DNA from: Marivivens aquimaris
Lineage (GTDB): Bacteria; Pseudomonadota; Alphaproteobacteria; Rhodobacterales; Rhodobacteraceae
Assembly: GCF_015220045.1 (NCBI RefSeq)
Contig: NZ_JADBGB010000001.1
Coordinates: forward strand, 1,765,001-1,829,000
Direction of reading: 5' to 3'
DNA length: 64,000 bases
The number at the start of each line of letters is the position of its first letter. Position 1 is the first letter of the stretch. Under the pieces are notes generated by a model. That model ran no database searches and was not told the DNA's origin. It saw only the letters and a program-made list of their open reading frames with translations. Below, piece after piece: positions 1 through 9,207 of the stretch. The position numbers and the translations under genes were made by a program.

Positions 1-870
1 CTCGCCGCGAAGAAGCGTCAACGCATTGTTCCGGATCAGGAACTCATCGGCCTCGGCGCTGCGAATATCGGTGCTGCCTTCACTGGTGGCTATCCGGTCA
101 CCGGCGGCTTTGCCCGCTCGGTCGTGAACTTCGACGCAGGTGCCGAAACGCCCGCCGCAGGTGCCTTCACCGCTGTCGGTCTCGCCATCGCCGCTGTCGC
201 GCTGACCCCGCTGCTGTACTTCCTCCCGAAGGCAACGCTGGCGGCGACCATCATCGTTGCGGTTCTGAGCCTCGTCGATTTCTCGATCCTCAAGCGCTCG
301 TGGGGCTACTCGCGTCAGGACTTCTTTGCCGTCGCGACCACGATTGCCCTGACGTTGCTGTTCGGTGTCGAGGTTGGCGTTTCGGCTGGTGTCGGCCTCT
401 CGGTCATCCTGTTCCTGCTGAAAACCTCGCGTCCTCACATCGCTGAAGTCGGCCTGGTTGCAGGCACGGAGCACTTCCGCAACATCCGCCGCCACACGGT
501 CATTACCGATCCGTCGCTGGTCACGATCCGCGTCGATGAAAGCCTCTACTTCGCCAACGCGCGGTTCCTTGAGGACTTCATTTATGACCGTATCCAGCCG
601 GATTGCGGCGTGAAGAACCTCGTTCTGATGATGTCAGCGGTCAACGCCATCGACTTCTCGGCGCTCGAAAGCCTCGAAGCGATCAACGAGCGACTGAAGA
701 CCAACAATATCAAACTGCACATGTCCGAGGTCAAAGGCCCCGTCATGGACAAGCTCCAGACCTCGCACTTCCTGCACGAACTGACGGGCGAGATTTTCCT
801 GTCGCAATTCGACGCGATGGAAAAACTGGCACCGAAATCGACGCCGCCAGCGGCCGAAGCTGCGGAATAA
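1..870 (+). CDS. SulP-family anion transporter with C-terminal STAS domain (5' end outside window)
   Basis: The frame is open from base 1, so the start lies upstream; 289 residues remain. The visible part begins in the transporter core (a stretch reading GAAFTGGYPVTGGFARS is typical of SulP family loops), followed by hydrophobic segments at about residues 57-80, 82-95 and 112-140, then a soluble STAS domain at about 160-270 (VDESLYFANARFLED, then NAIDFSALESLE). SulP proteins carry sulfate, bicarbonate or dicarboxylates across the inner membrane; the substrate cannot be told from this fragment. The tail is Ala/Glu/Pro-rich. A strong hairpin follows the stop codon within a few bases, so this is the last gene of its transcript. 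Confidence 0.9.
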   Translation, partial: LAAKKRQRIVPDQELIGLGAANIGAAFTGGYPVTGGFARSVVNFDAGAETPAAGAFTAVGLAIAAVALTPLLYFLPKATLAATIIVAVLSLVDFSILKRSWGYSRQDFFAVATTIALTLLFGVEVGVSAGVGLSVILFLLKTSRPHIAEVGLVAGTEHFRNIRRHTVITDPSLVTIRVDESLYFANARFLEDFIYDRIQPDCGVKNLVLMMSAVNAIDFSALESLEAINERLKTNNIKLHMSEVKGPVMDKLQTSHFLHELTGEIFLSQFDAMEKLAPKSTPPAAEAAE

Positions 871-873
871 GTA

Positions 874-899
874 ACGGGGGCCGATTGGCCCCCGTTTTT
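874..899 (+). terminator. Rho-independent terminator after the SulP gene
   Basis: A nine-base-pair GC-rich stem (874-882 with 887-895, loop GATT) is followed by a run of T. It sits between the stop of the SulP gene and the stop of the convergent ispG and may slow transcription from both sides, although the T run serves the plus strand. Confidence 0.85.
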
Positions 900-917
900 C
901 GTTTCAGTGCTCAGGTC

Positions 918-2045
918 TTATTCAGCCGCTTCGGAAGCATTGGCCGCCTCGATCTCGGCAGCCTTCTTTTCGACCTGCTCCACGATGTGTTCGATCATGC
1001 CGTCATTGCCGAGCTTGTGGCTCTGCTTGCCCGCCAGATAGACCATGCCCGACCCGGCACCACCGCCGGTGAAGCCCACGTCGGTCATTAGTGCCTCACC
1101 CGGACCGTTCACGACGCAACCGATGATCGAAAGGCTCATCGGCGTCTTGATGTGCTGAAGGCGGTCCTCAAGGATCTCGACGGTCTTGATCACGTCAAAG
1201 CCCTGACGCGCACAACTCGGGCAGGAGATGATGTTCACGCCGCGGTGGCGCAGGCCGAGGGACTTGAGGATTTCGTAGCCGACCTTCACCTCTTCGACCG
1301 GATCGGCAGAGAGGCTGACGCGCAGCGTGTCACCGATGCCCATCCACAGCAGATTGCCCATGCCGATAGCCGACTTGATCGTACCCGACATCAAACCGCC
1401 CGCTTCGGTAATCCCGAGGTGGATCGGCGCGTCGGTCGCGTCAGCGAGCATCTGGTAGGCCGCAGCCGCCATGAAAACGTCCGACGCTTTGCAGCTGATT
1501 TTGAATTCGTGGAAGTCGTTGTCCTGAAGGATCTTGATGTGGTCGAGGCCGCTTTCCACCATCGCGTCGGGGGTCGGCTCGCCGTATTTGTCCAGCAGGT
1601 GACGCTCCAGCGAACCCGCATTCACACCAATACGGATCGAACATCCGTGGTCCTTGGCGGCCTTGATGACCTCTTTGACGCGCTTCTCGTCACCGATGTT
1701 TCCGGGGTTGATGCGCAGGCAGGCGGCACCGTTCTCGGCCGCCTCGATGGCGCGCTTATAGTGGAAGTGGATGTCCGCCACGATCGGCACGGGGCTTTCG
1801 CGGCAAATCTCTTTCAGCGCCATGCTCGATTCAACGTCGGGTGCCGAGACACGCACGATGTCCGCGCCAGCTTCGGCAGCGCGCATCACCTGATCCAGCG
1901 TCGCTTTGACGTCGTGGGTGAGCGTGTTGGTCATCGTCTGCACGGAGATCGGCGCGTCGCCACCCACCGGCACGTTGCCAACCATGATCTGGCGGGACTT
2001 GCGGCGGTCGATATTGCGCCAGGGACGGATGGGATTGTGCGACAT
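918..2045 (-). CDS. ispG: 4-hydroxy-3-methylbut-2-en-1-yl diphosphate synthase (IspG/GcpE)
   Basis: Converts methylerythritol cyclodiphosphate to HMBPP in the MEP isoprenoid pathway in the cytoplasm. The 375-residue protein has the bacterial layout: an N-terminal TIM barrel ([11 protein letters not shown] near residue 35, [12 protein letters not shown] near 88) and a C-terminal [4Fe-4S] domain. The cluster ligands are visible as Cys275 and Cys278 (CPSC), Cys310 (GCVVNGPGE) and Glu317. The ATG at 2045 is the only sensible start. The RodZ-like gene lies upstream on the same strand, 73 bases away; the pairing rodZ-like/ispG is common in alphaproteobacteria, so they may be cotranscribed. Confidence 0.97.
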   Translation of the reverse strand: MSHNPIRPWRNIDRRKSRQIMVGNVPVGGDAPISVQTMTNTLTHDVKATLDQVMRAAEAGADIVRVSAPDVESSMALKEICRESPVPIVADIHFHYKRAIEAAENGAACLRINPGNIGDEKRVKEVIKAAKDHGCSIRIGVNAGSLERHLLDKYGEPTPDAMVESGLDHIKILQDNDFHEFKISCKASDVFMAAAAYQMLADATDAPIHLGITEAGGLMSGTIKSAIGMGNLLWMGIGDTLRVSLSADPVEEVKVGYEILKSLGLRHRGVNIISCPSCARQGFDVIKTVEILEDRLQHIKTPMSLSIIGCVVNGPGEALMTDVGFTGGGAGSGMVYLAGKQSHKLGNDGMIEHIVEQVEKKAAEIEAANASEAAE

Positions 2046-2118
2046 GCGAAACCTCGATTGCAGCTTGCGTCCTAACTAAAGCGCAAGCTGCCGACAGGCA
2101 ACGGGCCGCGAGGCAAAG

Positions 2119-3330
2119 TTATTGTGACGTAGTCTCTGCCTCGGCCACACGAACGAAGTCCGCGAGGTCGGCATCGGCGTTCAGATCAGCGACCTGAAGC
2201 GATTGCGCAAGCTGATCGGTCGCCAGCGGGAGGTTCGATGTGACCTTACCGCTTTCGCCAACCGGACCGTAGTGCGTGCCGTTGATCGCAAAATACATCG
2301 CACCGGACTCGCCGACGCGGAGCGTCGCGGGCTCTTCGGTCTGCGGCACCTCATAGGTGTCGCCAGCATTCATGATGCCTTCGAAAATGACGGTGCCGTT
2401 AGCGGCGGTCACGCGGACCCAAGCCGGACGGACAGCAACCATCGCGAGCTGCGGTGCGGGCGGCTCTGTCACCTGAACGCCACTCGGCGCGAGGGTTTCG
2501 GTGGTCGCCTCGGTCGCGTCGGCAATGACGGGCTCGGCTTCGACCTCGGGCGCCAAGGTGCCCATGGTTGCCGGATTAAGCGAGGAAATCGGACCGTCGC
2601 GCGCAATCAGCACAGGCATATCGAGCGCCTGCGGACGGTACATACGGTCGAGGGTGTCGTTATTCGGCGTCTCGAATGCAGCCATCGACGTGCCTGCGTC
2701 AAGCGAGGTGCCAGCGCGTTCGGCGGCAACGCCAGCGAGCGGGTCGAGGTCGGCAACGACGACGGGCGTGTTTTCGACGGGTGCGAACTGGACCTTCTGC
2801 ACTTCTTGCAGGACGGTCCAACCGCCGTAGCCCAGACCACAGATCAGCGCAGCCAGCACCAGAACGGAGCCAATGGCACCCGGTTCGATACGCGACAGCA
2901 TCCCCTCGCCCGCCGGAATGAACGGGGTCGACGGCGAGTCGAACATATCGTTGCTGGACTTGAAGCTACGCTCTTCGCGCTCCGGCTTTTTGGCCGATGC
3001 AGCGGGCGACATGCCGTGGGCGGTGGTGAAACCGCTCTCGGCGCAGAATTTATCGAAGGCTTGCTCGGGGTCCATGTTGAGGTAGCGCGCATAGGAACGC
3101 ACGTAACCTGCAATGAAGCCCGGAGTATCGAATGCCGACGGGTCGGCGTTTTCGATTGCAGCAATGTAGGCAGCTTTGATCTTGAGTTCGCGCTGGACGT
3201 CCAAAAGGCTCTTGCCCATGGTCGCACGCTCGCCGCGCATGAGATCCCCCAAGCGCAGTTCGAAACCATCGAACCCTTTGACTTCAGTCTCTTCGACTGC
3301 CGGCTTCCGCCTGAAAGTCTTCCCGATCAT
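2119..3330 (-). CDS. RodZ-like cytoskeletal/HTH membrane protein (helix-turn-helix plus DUF4115)
   Basis: About 403 residues. The N-terminal third holds a Cro/RodZ-type helix-turn-helix (LGDLMRGERATMGKSLLDVQ, then TPGFIAGYVRSYARYL), a linker, one membrane span (GSVLVLAALICGLGYGG), and a periplasmic tail ending in a DUF4115-like beta domain (VRVTAANGTVIFEG). This is the RodZ architecture: RodZ links MreB filaments to the wall-synthesis complex. I chose the ATG at 3330 (Met-Ile-Gly-Lys), preceded by a GGTGGGA purine stretch, over an upstream in-frame ATG at 3411 that would add 27 residues unlike the family. Function as a true RodZ is family-based inference. Confidence 0.82.
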   Translation of the reverse strand: MIGKTFRRKPAVEETEVKGFDGFELRLGDLMRGERATMGKSLLDVQRELKIKAAYIAAIENADPSAFDTPGFIAGYVRSYARYLNMDPEQAFDKFCAESGFTTAHGMSPAASAKKPEREERSFKSSNDMFDSPSTPFIPAGEGMLSRIEPGAIGSVLVLAALICGLGYGGWTVLQEVQKVQFAPVENTPVVVADLDPLAGVAAERAGTSLDAGTSMAAFETPNNDTLDRMYRPQALDMPVLIARDGPISSLNPATMGTLAPEVEAEPVIADATEATTETLAPSGVQVTEPPAPQLAMVAVRPAWVRVTAANGTVIFEGIMNAGDTYEVPQTEEPATLRVGESGAMYFAINGTHYGPVGESGKVTSNLPLATDQLAQSLQVADLNADADLADFVRVAEAETTSQ

Positions 3331-3450
3331 TAGGCCGTCCCACCGCCTCAAAACACATGGCGCCCATCCCGAGTATCCCGATTCGAGTTTAACTAGACGC
3401 CTTGATGCCAAGTAACATACACGACATCTTCACGCACCCGCAGAAAAATT

Positions 3451-4674
3451 TTACCCCGCCATTTCGGCACGATTTAGCGCACAATGGGACCACAGATTGT
3501 CCATAGCGCCTACGAGGTGGTCAATTTCTTGTGGTCCGTGCACCGGCGACGGAGTGAAACGAAGACGCTCCGTCCCACGGGGAACTGTCGGAAAGTTGAT
3601 CGGCTGGACGTAGATTCCGAACTCCTGAAGCAGCATGTCCGACAACTTTTTGGTGTGGACCGGATCACCGACGACGACGGGAATAATGTGCGAACCGTGG
3701 TCGATGATCGGCAGACCGAGGCCCTTGAGGCGGAGTTTCAGGACTTTCGCGCGCTCCTGATGGAGGTCACGCAGGGCCTGATCCTGCTTGAGATGCGCCA
3801 CCGACGCTGCTGCACCTGCAGCAACGGCCGGCGGGATCGACGTGGTAAAGATAAAGCCGGGCGCATAAGAGCGCACAGCGTCACACATCTTAGCCGACGC
3901 AGCGATATAGCCGCCGTGAACGCCGAACGCTTTACCAAGGGTGCCGTTGATGATGTCGATGCGGTCCAGCAGACCGTCACGTTCAGCAACGCCGCCACCG
4001 CGCGGGCCGTACATGCCGACGGCGTGCACTTCATCAAGGTAAGTCAGCGCACCGAATTCGTCGGCAAGGTCGCACAGTTCCTTGATCGGGCCGAAATCGC
4101 CATCCATCGAATAGACGGACTCGAACGCGATCAGCTTCGGTGCGGCGGGATCGTCCGCTTCGAGCTTGGCGCGCAGGTCGGCCAGATCGTTGTGCTTGAA
4201 GATGCGCTTGGCACCACCGTTGCGGCGGATACCTTCGATCATCGACGCGTGGTTCAGCTCATCGGAGTAGATGATGAGGCCGGGGAACAGCTTGGGGAGC
4301 GTCGAAAGGGTCGCGTCGTTGGCGATGTAAGCACTGGTGAAGAGCAGCGCGGCTTCTTTCTGGTGAAGATCGGCCAGCTCTGCCTCGAGGCGCTTGTGGT
4401 AAACCGTCGTGCCCGAGATGTTGCGCGTACCGCCCGAACCTGCACCGGTCGCGTCCAGCGCTTCGTGCATCGCCGCCAGAACGACGGGATGCTGGCCCAT
4501 GCCCAGATAGTCGTTGCCGCACCACACGGTGATCGGCTGCTCGCTTCCGTCTTCCTTGCGCCACACGGCGTGCGGGAACTGGCCCTTCTGGCGCTCGATA
4601 TCGATGAATGTACGATACCGACCTTCCTCATGGAGTTTACCAATAGCGGAATCGAGTTGGGCTTCGTAGTTCAA
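3451..4674 (-). CDS. hemA: 5-aminolevulinate synthase
   Basis: Condenses glycine and succinyl-CoA to 5-aminolevulinate, the first step of C4-pathway tetrapyrrole synthesis. It is a PLP enzyme of the alpha-oxoamine synthase family. Visible family motifs are [52 protein letters not shown], and the PLP lysine in NGTLGKAFG. No ATG opens the frame. The furthest start is GTG at 4689, but a TTG at 4674 sits seven bases after an AAGGA and gives an N-terminus ([26 protein letters not shown]) that lines up with Rhodobacter HemA and the usual length of about 407 residues, so I prefer 4674. I see no clear FnrL box upstream. Confidence 0.96.
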   Translation of the reverse strand: MNYEAQLDSAIGKLHEEGRYRTFIDIERQKGQFPHAVWRKEDGSEQPITVWCGNDYLGMGQHPVVLAAMHEALDATGAGSGGTRNISGTTVYHKRLEAELADLHQKEAALLFTSAYIANDATLSTLPKLFPGLIIYSDELNHASMIEGIRRNGGAKRIFKHNDLADLRAKLEADDPAAPKLIAFESVYSMDGDFGPIKELCDLADEFGALTYLDEVHAVGMYGPRGGGVAERDGLLDRIDIINGTLGKAFGVHGGYIAASAKMCDAVRSYAPGFIFTTSIPPAVAAGAAASVAHLKQDQALRDLHQERAKVLKLRLKGLGLPIIDHGSHIIPVVVGDPVHTKKLSDMLLQEFGIYVQPINFPTVPRGTERLRFTPSPVHGPQEIDHLVGAMDNLWSHCALNRAEMAG

Positions 4675-4681
4675 GAGAGCA

Positions 4682-4686
4682 TCCTT
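4682..4686 (-). promoter_or_regulatory. Shine-Dalgarno supporting a TTG start for hemA
   Basis: AAGGA on the minus strand lies seven bases before the TTG at 4674. It falls inside the coding sequence if the GTG at 4689 is used, so it decides in favour of the TTG. Confidence 0.55.
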
Positions 4687-4859
4687 CACGTCAGGGCAGC
4701 GCTAACGCGCTAACGGCAGGTTGGGGGGTCTTTATAGACTCTCGTAATGCGGAACAATACGCTACCTTTGGCTCCCCCAGTCACATTTTCGCACAGAACC
4801 GCCTCTAGACACCCGATTTTACAGGATTAGTGTCCGATCGGAAACTCAAAGGAGAGCAA

Positions 4860-6233
4860 ATGTCCCTTACTCCAGTTCTCACCCGTATCGACTCGGACCT
4901 CGACGGTGCGTTGGACCGTCTAATGGAATTGCTCCGTATTCCATCAATCAGCACCGACCCTGCCTACAAGCAGGAATGTGCAAAAGCGGCCGACTGGCTG
5001 GTCGAGGATCTCAAGTCCATCGGCTTTGAAGCATCCTCCCGCCCTACCCCCGGTCACCCGATGGTCGTCGCACAAGGCGGCGAAGGCGGCACGCATGTGC
5101 TGTTCTACGGTCACTACGATGTGCAACCCGCCGATCCGCTGGAGCTGTGGAACCGTGACCCGTTCGACCCTGCCATCGAGGACACCGCAAACGGTAAGGT
5201 GATCCGCGCCCGTGGTTCGTCTGACGACAAAGGCCAGCTGATGACCTTCGTCGAAGCCTGCCGCGCTTGGGTTGCCGAGCATGGCAAGCTGCCCTGTAAG
5301 ATCACCATCTTCTTTGAAGGCGAAGAAGAATCCGGCTCGCCTTCGCTGATCCCGTTCCTCAAAGAACACGCCGACGAGCTGAAGGCCGACGTCGCGCTGA
5401 TCTGTGACACTGACCTGTTCGACTACGACACGCCTGCGATCACCACGATGCTACGCGGTCTGCTCGGTCAGGAAGTCACGATCACTGGCCCGTCCAAGGA
5501 CCTGCACTCCGGAATGTACGGCGGCCCCGCGATCAACCCGATCCGTGTGCTGACCAAAATCTGCGCCAACATGCACGACGAAAACGGCCGCATCACAGTG
5601 CCCAATTTCTACGACGGCGTGCCTGAGCTTTCTGACGACCTGCTCAGCCAGTGGGACGCACTCGGCTTCGACGCCGAAGGCTTCCTGAAAGAGGTCGGCC
5701 TCGACACCCCCGCAGGCGAGAAAGACAAGTCAGTTCTCGAGCAGATCTGGGCCCGCCCGACGGCCGAGTTCAACGGCATCACCGGCGGCTACACCGGCGA
5801 CGGGTTTAAGACCGTTCTGCCATCGCAGGCATCGGCCAAGATCAGCTTCCGCCTCGTCGGCACGCAGGACCCGCTGAAAATTCGCGAAAACTTCCAGAAC
5901 TGGGTCAAAGAGCAGCTTCCGCCGGATTGCTCGGTCACGTTCAAGGATCACGGCGCAGGTCCGGCGTCTGTCATGGCGACCAGCAACCCCGCCTTCGAAA
6001 AGGCCCGCCTCGCGCTGACCGACGAATGGCCGAACGCTGCCGCCTTCACGGGCTCCGGCGGCTCGATCCCCGTGGCGGGCTACTTCAAAACCATCCTCGA
6101 CATGGACGCCATGCTGATCGGCTTCGCGCTGGAGGACGACTCAATCCACTCGCCGAACGAAAAATACGACGTGCGGAGCTTCCACAAAGGCATCCGCAGC
6201 TGGGCGCGCATCCTGTCGGAACTCAGCGCCTGA
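4860..6233 (+). CDS. M20-family dipeptidase/metallopeptidase
   Basis: A 457-residue zinc peptidase of the M20 carnosinase/CNDP-like group. Metal and catalytic motifs are in order: GHYDVQPAD (first His-Asp, about residue 88), SSDDKGQ (bridging Asp), and EGEEESGSP (catalytic Glu-Glu). A dimerisation lid domain with HSGMYGG follows, and the C-terminal His motif is near the end (DDSIHSPNEKYD). It probably hydrolyses small peptides in the cytoplasm; no signal peptide is seen. I chose the ATG at 4860, which has an AAAGGAGAG ribosome site, over an in-frame GTG at 4830. It is divergent from hemA across about 185 bases. Confidence 0.93.
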   Translation: MSLTPVLTRIDSDLDGALDRLMELLRIPSISTDPAYKQECAKAADWLVEDLKSIGFEASSRPTPGHPMVVAQGGEGGTHVLFYGHYDVQPADPLELWNRDPFDPAIEDTANGKVIRARGSSDDKGQLMTFVEACRAWVAEHGKLPCKITIFFEGEEESGSPSLIPFLKEHADELKADVALICDTDLFDYDTPAITTMLRGLLGQEVTITGPSKDLHSGMYGGPAINPIRVLTKICANMHDENGRITVPNFYDGVPELSDDLLSQWDALGFDAEGFLKEVGLDTPAGEKDKSVLEQIWARPTAEFNGITGGYTGDGFKTVLPSQASAKISFRLVGTQDPLKIRENFQNWVKEQLPPDCSVTFKDHGAGPASVMATSNPAFEKARLALTDEWPNAAAFTGSGGSIPVAGYFKTILDMDAMLIGFALEDDSIHSPNEKYDVRSFHKGIRSWARILSELSA

Positions 6234-6249
6234 GGCGAATTACAAGACA

Positions 6250-6273
6250 ATGACCGGCGGCCCCGCCGGTCAT
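6250..6273 (+). terminator. Strong hairpin after the M20 peptidase gene
   Basis: A stem of about ten base pairs (ATGACCGGCGG with its complement, 6250-6260 and 6263-6273) lies 16 bases after the stop codon. It has no T run, so it may act as a weak or Rho-assisted terminator or a 3'-end stabiliser. Confidence 0.5.
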
Positions 6274-6446
6274 CCCTCGAAAAGGCTTTTGTGCTGCTCG
6301 ACACGAATGCCTTTGGGCGCTGCCTGAATGTGAATAGTTGCGAATTGGGTCAGACCAATTTTACCACTTCAATTCGGCTGGCCATCACATAGCAAATCGG
6401 CCTCAACATATCGGTCTTCACTATTCAGGCTTTGGCGAACACGAAT

Positions 6447-7997
6447 ATGAACGAGTACATTATCGGCCTCGATTACGGCTCCGCCTCAGCGCGCGGCGTT
6501 CTGCTGGACATCGCTACAGGCCAAGAGGTCGCGTCCCACGTTCACAACTATCGCCACGGTACGCTGACGAAGAGCTTGCCCGATGGCACGCTGCTGCCGC
6601 GCAGTTGGGCGCTTCAAGTGGCCGACGATTATCTGGAGGCGGCCCGCGATATCCTCGGACGTATCGGCAACGGCAAGCGTGTGCGCAGCATCGGCTTTGG
6701 GTTCACGGCCAGTTCGCCGTTACCCTGCCGCGCCGACGGCACGCCGCTTCATCGCATCGCGCCAAACGCGCCCCATGCGTATGTCAAGCTCTGGAAACAT
6801 GGCGCCGCGCAGCCGCAGTCCGAACGGATCAGCGCGATGGGCGGCGCGTGGCTCGACAACTTCAACGGCAAGGTGTCGGGCGAATGGCTGATGGCGAAGG
6901 CCGCGCAGATTGCCGAGGAAGCGCCCGAGATCTGGGCCGTGACCGACAAATTCATCGAAGGCGGTGACTGGCTGGTCTGGCAACTGACCGGCGTGGAAGC
7001 GCGGGGACTCGGCTTCGCCGCCTACAAAGCGCAATTCCAAGATGGCCACGGCTATCCTGATGTCGGCATCCCTGACATGGCCTCGCGCCTCAGCGATCCC
7101 CTGCCCGTCGGCACTCCTGCCGGAGACCTTACTGATGAATGGCTGGCTGACACCGGCATCATCGGCTCGTGCACTGTCGCCGTCGCCGTCATCGACTCCC
7201 ACGTCGTGTTGCCAGCAGTCGGAGCGGTGCAGGCAGGCACATTTGTTGCGGCACTCGGGACCTCCGCTGGCGTGATGATGCTCGACGATCAGCCCCCACG
7301 CCTGCCGAAAGGCATTGAGGGCGTGGCCTTCAACGGCGCGTTACGTGACCTCTGGTGCTACGAGGCCGGTCAGGCGAGTTTCGGTGACACGCTGGCGTGG
7401 TTCGTCGACGCCTTTCCGAACGGCAGCACGCCAGCCGAGAGCTTCGCCAATTACGAGGCAGAAGCGCGCCAGGTCCCTGCGGGCGCGAACCGCTTGCTGG
7501 CGCTTGACTGGTGGAACGGGAACCGCGTGCCGCATGCCCGTTCGGACCTGAGCGGCATGATCCTCGGGCTGAACATGCAGACGACCGCAGTCGAGGTGTA
7601 CCGCGCATTGATCGAGGCACTTTGCTACGGGATGCGCCTGATGCACGACCTCTTTGCGGAGGGCGGCTTCGCCATAGACAAAGTCATCATGACCAGCGGC
7701 TTGGCGTCGCGAAACGCTCTGCTGATCCAGACGATGGCCGACGTTTTGGGCCGCGAGATCATCGTGCCGAAAATCGCCAACGCCACCGCAGTCGGCGCGG
7801 CTATCCACGGCGCTTTCGCAACGGGGATGGTGGCCAATTACGCTGATGGTGCTGCCCGTTTTGGTGCGCGCGGCAGCCGCAGGGTCGTGCCCGACATGGC
7901 CGCCCACGCGACCTACGAGCAGCTTTTCGAGAGCTACCGCACGCTGGTCGGCGATAGAGTGCTTCAGGATACCATGCGCAAACTGCAGGAGCTTTGA
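6447..7997 (+). CDS. FGGY-family carbohydrate kinase, ribulokinase-like (AraB type)
   Basis: About 516 residues with the two-lobed FGGY kinase fold. The N-terminal phosphate loop reads IGLDYGSASARGVLLD, then HAYVKLWKHGAAQ and DNFNGKVSGEWLMAKA as in ribulokinases, VDSHV-like (IDSHVVLPAVG), ALGTSAGVM, and the FGGY signature region YRALIEALCYGMRLMHD followed by MTSGLASRN. Family knowledge gives phosphorylation of ribulose or a related ketose or polyol. No isomerase, epimerase or transporter adjoins it, so the substrate is open. The ATG at 6447 gives the usual N-terminus; a TTG at 6432 is possible. Neither start has a good ribosome site. The 213-base gap upstream holds the hairpin at 6250 and AT-rich sequence, probably a promoter. 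Confidence 0.88.
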   Translation: MNEYIIGLDYGSASARGVLLDIATGQEVASHVHNYRHGTLTKSLPDGTLLPRSWALQVADDYLEAARDILGRIGNGKRVRSIGFGFTASSPLPCRADGTPLHRIAPNAPHAYVKLWKHGAAQPQSERISAMGGAWLDNFNGKVSGEWLMAKAAQIAEEAPEIWAVTDKFIEGGDWLVWQLTGVEARGLGFAAYKAQFQDGHGYPDVGIPDMASRLSDPLPVGTPAGDLTDEWLADTGIIGSCTVAVAVIDSHVVLPAVGAVQAGTFVAALGTSAGVMMLDDQPPRLPKGIEGVAFNGALRDLWCYEAGQASFGDTLAWFVDAFPNGSTPAESFANYEAEARQVPAGANRLLALDWWNGNRVPHARSDLSGMILGLNMQTTAVEVYRALIEALCYGMRLMHDLFAEGGFAIDKVIMTSGLASRNALLIQTMADVLGREIIVPKIANATAVGAAIHGAFATGMVANYADGAARFGARGSRRVVPDMAAHATYEQLFESYRTLVGDRVLQDTMRKLQEL

Positions 7998-8119
7998 AGG
8001 CTGCCTGCGCGGTGATCGAGCGAAAGCCTGACACTGTACCGATGCGTTGCTGTCAATCGCCTGTTTGGAACTGCCGATCGCAGCTAGTGTCCTCTTAGAG
8101 CTACAGAGAGGATAACTCC

Positions 8120-8458
8120 ATGCAACGCCTGTTGGGACTGGCCATATTCGCAGGTTGCTTGATCGCAGCAATGCAACTCAGCGGCGGTTTCGCACCGTTT
8201 TCAGACGTACCGTCGCTGACCCTCGTCGTGGTCATCGGCGTGTCTGCAGCGATAGCGCCAAAGGCCGACCAGACGCGGACCGCAGCGTTTGGTGAGGGAT
8301 GCCTTCGCGGCGGATATATCGGCTTCGTGCTTGGTTTGATCGTGCTGGTCGCGCAATGGGACGGCGATCTGGCGTCACTTGGCGCACCGCTCGCCGTGGC
8401 ACTTCTGACGTTGTTCTGGGGCGCGGCCCTCAGTCACGCGGCCCAATTGGTCGGATAG
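8120..8458 (+). CDS. Small four-helix membrane protein of unknown function
   Basis: 112 residues, almost wholly hydrophobic, with likely membrane spans at about 4-22, 30-48, 63-81 and 88-108. A short polar loop (PKADQTRTAAFGEG) separates the two halves. The loop and the stretch FSDVPSLTLVVVIG are weakly reminiscent of the N-terminal part of MotA/TolQ-type proteins, but the protein is far too short to be one and no channel motif is visible. The ATG has a good AGAGAGGATAA ribosome site eight bases away. It stands alone, 122 bases after the kinase and converging on pxpA with only two bases between stops. I do not recognise a function. Confidence 0.7.
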   Translation: MQRLLGLAIFAGCLIAAMQLSGGFAPFSDVPSLTLVVVIGVSAAIAPKADQTRTAAFGEGCLRGGYIGFVLGLIVLVAQWDGDLASLGAPLAVALLTLFWGAALSHAAQLVG

Positions 8459-8460
8459 GG

Positions 8461-9207
8461 CTACTTCGCGCGCTGAATGGTGACGCTAGCCTTGGTGAGA
8501 CGGGTGCGCAGGGTGCGTGCCATTTCCAGCGCTTCGGTGGTGTCCCCATGCAGGCAAACTGTGTCGATGCGGGTCGGGATATGCTTGCCGGATGCAGAGA
8601 TGATCGCCCCCGCCTCCAACATCGCAAGCACCCGTTTGGAAGCAAATTCGGGGTCGTGGATCACGGCGCCGTCCAGTTTGCGATCTACGAGCGTTGCGTC
8701 GTCGTTATAGGCGCGGTCCGCAAAAATCTCTCCGATAAACGGCACGCCAAGGTTTTCCGCCGCTGTCTGCTGGGCCGTTGCGGCGATGACCATCAGTTTC
8801 ATCTCGGGCGCGACCTGAAGGGCGGCGCGGAAAGCGGTCTCCGCGAATTCGACGTCTTCGGTCGCCATATTCGCCATCGCGCCGTGCAGTTTCAAGTGAT
8901 CGAGCCGCGTGCCGAGCCCTTCGGCAACCGCTTTCGCAGCACCGACTTGATAGCGAATGAGCGAAGCCAGATCATCGGCCCCGAGCGCCATGCGGGTACG
9001 GCCAAAATTGGCGCGATCGTCAAAGCCTGGGTGGGCACCGATGCCCACGCCGCGCTTCATCGCGGCCTTCATGGTGTCTGCCATGACTTGCGGGGAACCC
9101 GCATGCAAACCGCAGCAAATATTGGCCGAGGTCACCACGTCGAGAAGCAACGCGTCCTGCCCTATGCCCTCGCCCATGTCCGCATTCAGATCGACTGTCA
9201 GAACCAT
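8461..9207 (-). CDS. pxpA: 5-oxoprolinase subunit PxpA (LamB/YcsF family)
   Basis: 248 residues of the LamB/YcsF family, a deacetylase-like beta/alpha barrel. Typical motifs are VDLNADMGEG at the start, SANICCGLHAGSP, GIGAHPGFDDRANFGR, HLKLHGAMANMA and CLHGDTTEALEMAR near the end. With PxpB and PxpC it forms the ATP-dependent prokaryotic 5-oxoprolinase that opens pyroglutamate to glutamate. It is the last gene of a pxpB-pxpC-pxpA operon and overlaps pxpC by ten bases. Confidence 0.95.
   Translation of the reverse strand: MVLTVDLNADMGEGIGQDALLLDVVTSANICCGLHAGSPQVMADTMKAAMKRGVGIGAHPGFDDRANFGRTRMALGADDLASLIRYQVGAAKAVAEGLGTRLDHLKLHGAMANMATEDVEFAETAFRAALQVAPEMKLMVIAATAQQTAAENLGVPFIGEIFADRAYNDDATLVDRKLDGAVIHDPEFASKRVLAMLEAGAIISASGKHIPTRIDTVCLHGDTTEALEMARTLRTRLTKASVTIQRAK

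Noticed and set aside
4690..4859. FnrL box upstream of hemA
   Set aside because: Expected by analogy with Rhodobacter, but no TTGAT-N4-ATCAA sequence is present in the gap.
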